From Methylobacterium aerolatum (GTDB lineage Bacteria > Pseudomonadota > Alphaproteobacteria > Rhizobiales > Beijerinckiaceae), in NCBI RefSeq assembly GCF_022179085.1, contig NZ_BPQE01000016.1, positions 62,001-126,000 of the forward strand: a stretch of 64,000 nucleotides of DNA, in the 5' to 3' direction. Shown here one piece after another: positions 1 through 6,642 of this stretch (positions within the stretch are counted from its first letter, which is position 1; each line of letters begins with the position of its first letter). Both the position numbers and the translations under genes were made by a program. Under the pieces are notes generated by a model. That model searched no databases. It saw only the letters and a program-made list of their open reading frames with translations, and was not told the origin of the DNA.

Positions 1-801
1 CACGCGGCGCGCTACCACACCCTGCTGCGTGCCCTCCTCACCCCCGAGCCGCCCCTGCCGACGCCCCGGCAACTCCTCGTCTGCGATATCGACAACACCC
101 TCGTCGGCTGCGAGGCGGCGCTCGGCATCTTCCGGCGGTGGCGCAGCCGCCAGGCGGAACTCGCCTTCGGAGTGGCCACCGGCCGCTCCTTCCACAGCGC
201 CATGGCGGTGCTGGAGCAGCAGGCGAGCCCCCGGCCGCAGGTGATGATCACCTCCGTGGGGTCCGAGATCTACCACCTCGACGCCAACGGCGTGACCTAC
301 ACGGCCGACGTCCCATGGCGGCAGCGGATCGCGAGCGATTGGGACCGGGCGGCGATCCACGCCCGGTGCGCGGCCATCGCCGGACTGACGCCGCAGGGTC
401 CGCTGGAGCAGCGCGCCCTGAAGCTGAGCTTCTTCGGAGACGCGGCGACGGCGCGGCGGGTGCGCGATGCCCTCGACCGCGCCGGCCTGCCGGCCTGCGT
501 GATCCACAGCCACGACCGCTACCTCGACGTGCTGCCCGCCGGCGCCTCGAAGGGCACGGCGGTGGACCATGTGCGCGCCCTCTACGGCCTGCCGGAGCGG
601 GCGGTGTTCGTGGCGGGCGATTCCGGCAACGACGTCGAGATGCTGCGCGTCCGCGTGCAGGCGATCATCGTGGCGAACTACTCCGACGAACTCGCGAGCA
701 ACGCCGCCCTGCGCCACTCCTACGTCGCCCGCGCGTCCCACGCCCGGGGCATCATCGAGGGCGTCGGCCATTTCCGCCGGATGGGCGCCGATGCCCGGTA
801 G
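1..801 (+). CDS. Sucrose-phosphate synthase/phosphatase-like protein, C-terminal part (5' truncated by window edge)
   Basis: Frame 1 is open from the first base to TAG at 799-801, giving 266 visible residues; the true start lies outside the window. The visible part is a HAD-IIB phosphatase of the sucrose-6-phosphatase type: DIDNTL with nucleophile Asp29 and Asp31 (motif I), ATGRS, TSVGSEIY, a motif III lysine in GASKG and GDSGNDVEML (motif IV). The first ~18 residues (HAARYHTLLRALL) look like the tail of a GT-B glycosyltransferase, so the full gene is probably a synthase-phosphatase fusion that makes and dephosphorylates a sugar phosphate such as sucrose-6-phosphate. A small gap separates it from a run of glycosyltransferases on the same strand. 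The phosphatase call is firm; the exact sugar and the fusion are inferred. Confidence 0.8.
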   Translation, partial: HAARYHTLLRALLTPEPPLPTPRQLLVCDIDNTLVGCEAALGIFRRWRSRQAELAFGVATGRSFHSAMAVLEQQASPRPQVMITSVGSEIYHLDANGVTYTADVPWRQRIASDWDRAAIHARCAAIAGLTPQGPLEQRALKLSFFGDAATARRVRDALDRAGLPACVIHSHDRYLDVLPAGASKGTAVDHVRALYGLPERAVFVAGDSGNDVEMLRVRVQAIIVANYSDELASNAALRHSYVARASHARGIIEGVGHFRRMGADAR

Positions 802-868
802 AACGATCGCCGCCGCAGCGGAGGCCGGTTCGGCGACGGAGCGCACGCCGGCCCGAGGGCGCCGAGCC

Positions 869-1741
869 ATGACCGATGGCAACGCGGCCGGCCTTGGCGC
901 GAGCGTCTGCACGCTGGTGCGCGGCCGGGAGGACCGCCTGCGCCGCCTGATGCAGGGCCTCGCCCGGCAGAGTGCGCTCCCGCGCGAACTCGTCATCGCC
1001 TGGATGCAGCCGGAGCCCGCCTCCGGCCTGCCCGATCCCGGCTGTCCCGTGCGCCACGTCCTCGTGCCGGGCGAGCCGATGCCGCTCGCCGCCGCGCGCA
1101 ACCGGGCGGCGGAGGCGGCCTCCGGCGACCTGCTGGTGTTCCTGGACGTGGATTGCATCCCCTCCCCCGGCCTCGTGGCGGCCTATGCGGCGGCGGCGGA
1201 GGCGGCGCGGGGGCTGTTCCTCGGCGAGGTGCTGTACCTGCCGCCGGGCGCGGTGGACCCGGACGATCTGGACCGTCTCGGCCGCCGCCATCCGGCCCGG
1301 CCCGCCGTGCCGGAGACAGGCCTGCGCCGCGAGCCCGATGCGGGCCAGCTCTGGGGCCTGTCCTTCGCGCTCCCGGCGGCCGGGTGGCACGCCGTCGGCG
1401 GCATGGATGAAAGCTTCACGGGCTACGGCGGCGAGGAGACGGACCTCGCGGCCCGGCTCGCGGGGGCGGGTCTGGCGACCTACTGGGTCGGCGGCGCGCG
1501 GGCCTACCACCAGCACCATCCCGTCCACGTCCCGCCCCTCCAGCATTTCGCCGCGATCCTCGCGAACGCGGCGCGCTTCCACGCCCGGCACGGGGGCTGG
1601 TGCATGACCTACTGGCTAGACCAGTTCCGCGCCGCCGGGCTGATCGCCTGGGACGAGGCCGCCCCCGCGATCCGCCTGATCCGCCCGCCGAGCGAGGCCG
1701 AGATCGCCGCCTCGCTGCGGCCCGATGCCCTGTTCTCCTGA
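869..1741 (+). CDS. Family 2 glycosyltransferase
   Basis: 290 residues. The frame is open further upstream, but ATG 869 starts just before the first GT2 beta strand (ASVCTLVRGRED), so it is preferred. GT-A features are visible: PLAAARNRAAE, the metal/nucleotide-binding DVDC at residues 93-96, and an acceptor-side GMDESF-GYGGEETD block. No membrane helix is seen, so it should be a cytosolic enzyme moving an activated sugar to an unknown acceptor. It is paralogous to the gene at 2947-3894, sharing the AAARNR, FLDVDCIP and GYGGE-TD blocks and a histidine-rich YHQHHP stretch. The family is clear; donor and acceptor cannot be read from the sequence. Confidence 0.88.
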   Translation: MTDGNAAGLGASVCTLVRGREDRLRRLMQGLARQSALPRELVIAWMQPEPASGLPDPGCPVRHVLVPGEPMPLAAARNRAAEAASGDLLVFLDVDCIPSPGLVAAYAAAAEAARGLFLGEVLYLPPGAVDPDDLDRLGRRHPARPAVPETGLRREPDAGQLWGLSFALPAAGWHAVGGMDESFTGYGGEETDLAARLAGAGLATYWVGGARAYHQHHPVHVPPLQHFAAILANAARFHARHGGWCMTYWLDQFRAAGLIAWDEAAPAIRLIRPPSEAEIAASLRPDALFS

Positions 1742-1763
1742 TCCGCGAGCCCGCCGCCTTCCC

Positions 1764-2906
1764 ATGACCAAGCCCATCGCGTTCTTCGTTCACCATCAGG
1801 GCCGGGGCCATGCCCGGCGCACGATGGCGGTGGCCGCCGAGTTCGCGCGGACCCGGCCCGTCTCGGTCCTCACGGCGGGGCCGCAGCTGTTCGACGGCTT
1901 CTCGCGCGACATCGAGATCGTGCCCCTGCCGAACATGATCGGCGCGGGCGTGCCGACGCCGCGCCTCTTCGCGGAGCCGACGCCGCGGGTGATGCATTGC
2001 GTGCCGCTGGGCCTGTCCGAGATGCGCCGGACGATGCGCACGATCCTCGACCACCTCGACGAGAGGGCCGTCGGACTGTTCGTCGTCGACGTCTCGGCGG
2101 AGATCGCGCTGCTCGCCCGCATCGCCAGCGTACCGGCCGTGCAGATCCGGATGCACGGCGACCGCTCCGATATCGGCCATCTCGGATCCTACGAGACCTG
2201 CGTCGGGATGCTCGCCCCCTTCGACGCGCGCCTGGAGCAGGACGATTATCCGGCGACCCTGCGCGCCAGGACCTTCTATTCCGGCGGCCTCTGCACCACC
2301 CTCGACCGGGTGCCTGACAGGGCCGAGGCGCGGGCGCGGCTCGGGCTCGATCCGGCGCGCGAAATCATCGTGGCGGTGACGGGCGGCGGCGGCAGCGGGA
2401 CGCCCTACGCACCCCTGACGGTGGCCGCCCGCGCCGCGCCGGATGCCCTCTGGCTGACGCTCGGCCCGACCCACCGCGAGGGCCACGAGACCGATTTCGC
2501 GAACCTGCGCGAATGCGGCTGGGTCGCCTCCGTGACCGACTACCTCGCCGCCGCCGACCTCGTGATCGCCTCCGCGGGGGACAACACCGTGCACGAGGTC
2601 GCCCGCGTCGGCGGCCGCCTGATCGTCATGCCGGAATGGCGCTACTTCGCGGAGCAGACCCGCAAGGCCGAGGCCCTGGTCCGCCTCGGCGCCGCCGTGA
2701 GCGCGCCCGCGTGGCCCGGCGACCTCCAGGGCTGGACCAACCTCCTCGCCCGCGCCCGCGCCCTCGACGGCACGGTCCTGCACGGCCTCTGGGCGCCCGA
2801 CGCCGCCGCCCGCGCGGCGGGCTGGCTCGAAGGGCTCACCGACGAACTCTGGGCGGGGGCAGCCGCCCCCGAGGCCGCCCCGCTCCGCGTCGTCGCGGCG
2901 GGCTGA
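1764..2906 (+). CDS. MurG-like glycosyltransferase (GT-B fold)
   Basis: 380 residues from ATG 1764; the in-frame codon at 1725 would run back into the preceding gene. The N-terminus FFVHHQGRGHARR has the G-x-G-H-x-R signature of MurG and related UDP-sugar transferases. A glycine-rich VTGGGGSGTPYA marks the start of the C-terminal Rossmann half, and SAGDNTVHEVA near residue 275 corresponds to the donor-binding alpha/beta segment. It is probably cytosolic or peripheral at the inner membrane. It lies 22 bp after one GT2 gene and 40 bp before another, so it belongs to the same glycan-building operon. It is not MurG itself, because no cell-wall genes flank it. Confidence 0.82.
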   Translation: MTKPIAFFVHHQGRGHARRTMAVAAEFARTRPVSVLTAGPQLFDGFSRDIEIVPLPNMIGAGVPTPRLFAEPTPRVMHCVPLGLSEMRRTMRTILDHLDERAVGLFVVDVSAEIALLARIASVPAVQIRMHGDRSDIGHLGSYETCVGMLAPFDARLEQDDYPATLRARTFYSGGLCTTLDRVPDRAEARARLGLDPAREIIVAVTGGGGSGTPYAPLTVAARAAPDALWLTLGPTHREGHETDFANLRECGWVASVTDYLAAADLVIASAGDNTVHEVARVGGRLIVMPEWRYFAEQTRKAEALVRLGAAVSAPAWPGDLQGWTNLLARARALDGTVLHGLWAPDAAARAAGWLEGLTDELWAGAAAPEAAPLRVVAAG

Positions 2907-2946
2907 GCCGCCCTCCCCCCCTGTCCCGAGCCGGAGCCCGCCCCGC

Positions 2947-3894
2947 ATGACCACCGTCTCCGTCGTCTCCCTCGCGAAGGGCCGCCCGGCGCACCTGCGC
3001 AACGTGCTCCTCGGCCTGGAGCGGCAGACCCGGCCGCCCCGGGAATTCATCGTCGCGGTGATGCAGGACGCGCCCTACGACCTGCCCGAGACCGCCTTCC
3101 CGGTCCGCCAGATCCTCGTGCCGGGCCGCGAGTTGCCGCTGGCCGCCGCGCGCAACCGTGGCGTCGCGGAGGCGTCGGGGGATGCGGTGGCCTTCCTCGA
3201 CGTCGATTGCATCCCCGCGCCCGGTTTCGTGGCGGAGTATGCCGCCGGCCTCGCCGACCTCGACGGGCTGCTCATGGGCGAGGTGCTGCACCTGCCCGAG
3301 CGCGCCACGGTCGGCCCCTGGGACTACGACGGCCTCGCGGCCGTCGCCGAGAAGCATTCCGACCGCCGGGGGCCTCCGGCCTCGGGCATTGAGATCTGTA
3401 CCGATTACCGCTGCTTCTGGTCGCTCAACTTCGCGATCCGGCGAGACACCTTCCTCAAGACCGGCGGTTTCGACGAGCGTTACGTCGGCTACGGCGGTGA
3501 GGACACGGATTTCGGCAAGCTCCTCGACCGGAGCGGCATCCCCATCGCCTGGATGAAGGGCGCGCTGGCCTACCACCAGTACCACCCGCACCACATGCCC
3601 CCGGTCCACCACCTCGACAGCGTGGTGCGCAACGCCGAATTGTTCGAGGCCAAGTGGGGCTACCGCACCATGGGCCACTGGCTCTACGCCTTCAAGATGA
3701 TGGGGCTGATCGACGACACGCCCGACCGGCCGATCCGCATCCTGCGCCGCCCGGACGCGGCCGACCTCGCCCTCACCGGCCAGCAGGGCCACCAGCCCTA
3801 TACAAACTCGGCCTCCGTGATCCGCCACATCGAGGCGCAGGCGCAGGCCCGGGAGAGCGCCCTCGTCGGCGAGCCGGCGGCGGTCACCGCGTGA
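2947..3894 (+). CDS. Family 2 glycosyltransferase (paralogue of the gene at 869)
   Basis: 315 residues. ATG 2947 is followed at once by the GT2 core TVSVVSLAKGRPAHL. The DVDC motif is at residues 85-88, PLAAARNRGVAEASGD precedes it, and GFDERYVGYGGEDTDFGKLL lies on the acceptor side. The close match in layout to the first GT2 of the cluster indicates an old local duplication, perhaps for successive sugars of one chain. Its stop codon overlaps the GTG start of the next gene (GTGA), which implies translational coupling. Substrate unknown. Confidence 0.88.
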   Translation: MTTVSVVSLAKGRPAHLRNVLLGLERQTRPPREFIVAVMQDAPYDLPETAFPVRQILVPGRELPLAAARNRGVAEASGDAVAFLDVDCIPAPGFVAEYAAGLADLDGLLMGEVLHLPERATVGPWDYDGLAAVAEKHSDRRGPPASGIEICTDYRCFWSLNFAIRRDTFLKTGGFDERYVGYGGEDTDFGKLLDRSGIPIAWMKGALAYHQYHPHHMPPVHHLDSVVRNAELFEAKWGYRTMGHWLYAFKMMGLIDDTPDRPIRILRRPDAADLALTGQQGHQPYTNSASVIRHIEAQAQARESALVGEPAAVTA

Positions 3895-4982
3895 GGATCG
3901 CCCTCCTCGCCCATTGCCGTCACCCCATCGCCCCGCCCTTCGCGGGAGGGCTCGAAGCCCTTTCCTGGCACCTCGCCGAGGGTCTCACGGCGCGGGGCCA
4001 CGAGGTCGTGCTCTTCGCCTCCGGCGACAGCGACCGGCGCCTGTCCCTGGATCCTGTGATCCCGGTCCATCAGGAGGCGGTCTTCCCCGGCCTGGAGCAC
4101 ACGGGCGATGCGGGGCTGAAGGCCCATGTGGATGCGGGCTATGCCGCCGCCCTCGGCAGGATCGCGGCGGGCGGCTTCGACGTGCTGCACAACAACAGCC
4201 TGAGCCGCCTCGCCCTCGACGGCGCGCGCCGGGGCGGCGTGCCGACGCTCACCTCGCTGCACGTGCCGCCCTACGACGCGCTGCGCTGGTTCGTCCACGC
4301 GAGCCCCGCTCCGACGCACCGGATCACCGCGACCTCGCGGGCGCACCTCGCCGCATGGTGGCCGGAGGGCGCGCCGCCCGAGGCCGAGGTCCTGGCGAAC
4401 GGCATCGACCCCGCCGCGTGGCCCTTCTCGCCCCGGGGCGACGGCGGCGCCGTCTGGGCGGGGCGCCTCGCACCGGAGAAGGGGGCGCACCGTGCCATCG
4501 CGGCGGCGCGCCGGGCGGGAATCCCGCTGACGCTGTTCGGCCCGGTGGAGGACGGCGGGTACTGGCGCTCGGCCGTCGCCCCGCTCCTCGGCGGTCCGAT
4601 CCGCCACGGCGGCCACCTCGCCGGGGCGGCGCTGGCGGCCGAACTCGGCCGGGCTTCCTGCTTCCTCTCCACGCCGTGCTGGGACGAGCCCTTCGGCCTC
4701 TCGGCCCTCGAAGCCATGGCCTGCGGCCTGCCCGTCGCGGGCTTCGCCAGGGGCGCCGTCCCGGAGGTGGTGGGCGAGGCCGGATGCCTCGTCCCCCCCG
4801 GCGAGGACGAAGGGGAAGCCGCCCTGGCGCAGGCCATCGGCGGGGCGCTGGCGATCCCGCGCACCGTCCCGCGCGCGCGGGTCCTGCGCCTGTTCACCCG
4901 CGACCGCTGGCTCGACCGGTGCGAAGCCCTCTACGCGCGGGTCCGGGCCGGGGCCGGACCCGCGCTTGCGGCGGCGGTCTGA
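3891..4982 (+). CDS. Family 4 glycosyltransferase
   Basis: 363 residues from GTG 3891, which overlaps the upstream stop by four bases; translation from here gives an immediate Rossmann strand (RIALLAHCRHPIAPPFAGG). This is a GT-B retaining transferase. The N-terminal domain has the FAGGLE...L...L..RGHEV pattern of GT4, and the C-terminal domain has WAGRLAPEKG and the EPFGLSALEAM block (residues 266-276), whose glutamates hold the donor nucleotide sugar. No signal peptide. Coupling to the GT2 gene suggests joint action in one glycan pathway. Substrate unassigned. Confidence 0.88.
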   Translation: MRIALLAHCRHPIAPPFAGGLEALSWHLAEGLTARGHEVVLFASGDSDRRLSLDPVIPVHQEAVFPGLEHTGDAGLKAHVDAGYAAALGRIAAGGFDVLHNNSLSRLALDGARRGGVPTLTSLHVPPYDALRWFVHASPAPTHRITATSRAHLAAWWPEGAPPEAEVLANGIDPAAWPFSPRGDGGAVWAGRLAPEKGAHRAIAAARRAGIPLTLFGPVEDGGYWRSAVAPLLGGPIRHGGHLAGAALAAELGRASCFLSTPCWDEPFGLSALEAMACGLPVAGFARGAVPEVVGEAGCLVPPGEDEGEAALAQAIGGALAIPRTVPRARVLRLFTRDRWLDRCEALYARVRAGAGPALAAAV

Positions 4983-5032
4983 ACCGCGCCGGTCCTGCCC
5001 GCCTGCCGCCCCTCCCTTGAGCCCGAGACCCA

Positions 5033-5719
5033 ATGACCCGACAGGACATCCTCGCCGCCCTGTGGCACGGCCGCGACCCCTTCGCGGACCCGCCGGGCGA
5101 GCTGCGCGCCCTCGACCTCCAGGGCTGGCGCAGCATCCACCCCTATCTGGAGGAGGCCGTGACCGGGTTCCGCCCCGCCGTCGTGGTGGAGATCGGGACG
5201 TGGAAGGGCGCGAGCGCCCTCTACCTCGCCCGGACCATGGCGGAGCACGGCGTGTCCGGCACGGTCATCGCGGTCGATACCTGGCTCGGGGCCGTAGACC
5301 ATTGGGCGGACCCCGGCCTGTTCGCGGAACTCGCGATGGAGAACGGCTTCCCGAGCCTCTACCGCACCTTCCTCGCCAACGTCCTGCGCGAGGGCCAAGC
5401 CGAGCGCGTCGTGCCCCTGCCCCTCGACTCGGTGAACGCCGCCGAACTGATGCGCCTGCGCGGCGTCACGGCCGACGTCATCCACCTCGATGCCGGGCAC
5501 GAGGAAGCCTCGGTCGCGGCGGATCTGCGGGCGTGGTGGCCGGTCCTGCGCCCCGGCGGCCTGTTCATCGCCGACGACTACGACAGCCTCGGGGGCCGCT
5601 TCCCCGGCGTCATGCGCGCCGTCGACGCCTTCTGCGCCGAGGCCGGCGTGAAGGGGCCGTGGTCACAGCGCGGGAAGGCCAAGTTCACCAAGCCGGAGGG
5701 GAGCGGTACGGACCGCTGA
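5033..5719 (+). CDS. Class I SAM-dependent methyltransferase (Methyltransf_24 / CmcI-like)
   Basis: 228 residues. The SAM-binding motif I is VVEIGTWKGAS (about residues 52-62), with an acidic strand VIAVDTW after it and a post-I/IV block IHLDAGHEEASV followed by LRPGGLFIADDY. This organisation is that of the class I methyltransferases found in polysaccharide and cephalosporin-type clusters. It is the last gene of the glycosyltransferase cluster, so it may methylate a sugar of the product. Fifty bases separate it from the GT4 gene. The family is fairly clear, the substrate is not. Confidence 0.8.
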   Translation: MTRQDILAALWHGRDPFADPPGELRALDLQGWRSIHPYLEEAVTGFRPAVVVEIGTWKGASALYLARTMAEHGVSGTVIAVDTWLGAVDHWADPGLFAELAMENGFPSLYRTFLANVLREGQAERVVPLPLDSVNAAELMRLRGVTADVIHLDAGHEEASVAADLRAWWPVLRPGGLFIADDYDSLGGRFPGVMRAVDAFCAEAGVKGPWSQRGKAKFTKPEGSGTDR

Positions 5720-5730
5720 TGGGCCCTCCT

Positions 5731-5822
5731 CGTCGTTGCGAGCGCGTGCGACGCAATCAGGGGCGGCGGCCCGTTTCAGACCTCGCGCATCCCTGGATCG
5801 CTTCGCTCCGCGCGCAATGACG
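5731..5822. repeat. REP-like inverted pair
   Basis: Two arms of the dispersed element face each other: CGTCGTTGCGAGCG at 5731-5744 and its degraded complement ending CGCGCAATGACG at 5822. They flank an unrelated core. The same CGTCATTGCGAGCG...GAAGCAATCCAGG unit recurs at 21319-21411, 41920-42006 and 61865-61896. It fills the gap between the methyltransferase (+) and GNAT (-) genes and may end transcription from both sides. Confidence 0.75.
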
Positions 5823-5838
5823 GCGGCGGCGCGAATGC

Positions 5839-6642
5839 TCAGACCGGCGATTCCGTGCAGAGCAGGACCGGCTGGTAGAGCGTGCGGAATCCGGCCTTCC
5901 CGTAGAACGCCTCCACCGCCCCTCCGGCGGGGCATTGCAGGAAGACCAGCGCCGCCCCCCGCGCCCGCGCCTCGCGGAGCGCAGCCGCGACGAGGGCGCT
6001 GCCGAGCCCCCGCCCCTGCCGGTCGCACCGTGTGCCGACATTGTAGAGCCCGGCCCACGCGCCCCGGCAATAGAGGCTCGCGCAGGCCGCCGGTCCCCGC
6101 GCGTCGTGCAGCACCAGATGGAGCGGGACGAGGCCGGGGCGTCCCCGCGCCACGCGGAGGGCCGGGAGATAGGTCCGGTGCAGGTGCCGCCGCACGGCGG
6201 GGTCGTCCGAGGTCCCGGCGAAAACCTCCGCGAAGTCCGCGCCCGGCGCGGGAGCCGCGCCCACAGTCACCCTGACGCCCCGAGGCAGGCAAGCCTGGGC
6301 GGGATGCGGCCCTGCCACCATCCAGCTCGCGGCGAAGGCGGCGGCGGGCTCGAACAACCGGCGCAGGGCGCCCTCCTCCGCCGCGTCCTGCGCCAGGAAG
6401 GCCGGAGCCCGTCCGCGCCCGAGGGCCGCCGCCCCCGCCCAGGCGAACGGCTCGGCGTGACGGACGCCGTGGGCGAAGTTCAGGGTCGGGTCGGGGATGC
6501 CACGGGACCAGACGTAGCCCGATCCGCCGGGACCGTGCTCGACCCCGTCGATCAGGGAGCCCGTCAGCGCCTCGACATGCGCCTGCCGCAGGGCCTCGAA
6601 GCCGGGCTCGCCGTCCGGCCACCGCGTCACGCGGCGCTCCAC
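5839..6642 (-). CDS. GNAT-family N-acetyltransferase
   Basis: 267 residues. The C-terminal third holds the acetyl-CoA-binding signature RQGRGLGSAL (Q/R-x-x-G-x-G/A) after the strand LYNVGT, then ALVFLQCPAGGAVEAFYGKAGF, the usual end of a GNAT fold. The N-terminal half is degenerate. Its ATG lies inside the 3' end of the siderophore synthetase gene (16-base overlap, same strand), so the two are co-translated and this enzyme probably acts in the same pathway, for instance acetylating the hydroxamate product as a separate acetyltransferase does in vicibactin-type pathways. That role is inference; the GNAT fold is seen. Confidence 0.78.
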   Translation of the reverse strand: MERRVTRWPDGEPGFEALRQAHVEALTGSLIDGVEHGPGGSGYVWSRGIPDPTLNFAHGVRHAEPFAWAGAAALGRGRAPAFLAQDAAEEGALRRLFEPAAAFAASWMVAGPHPAQACLPRGVRVTVGAAPAPGADFAEVFAGTSDDPAVRRHLHRTYLPALRVARGRPGLVPLHLVLHDARGPAACASLYCRGAWAGLYNVGTRCDRQGRGLGSALVAAALREARARGAALVFLQCPAGGAVEAFYGKAGFRTLYQPVLLCTESPV

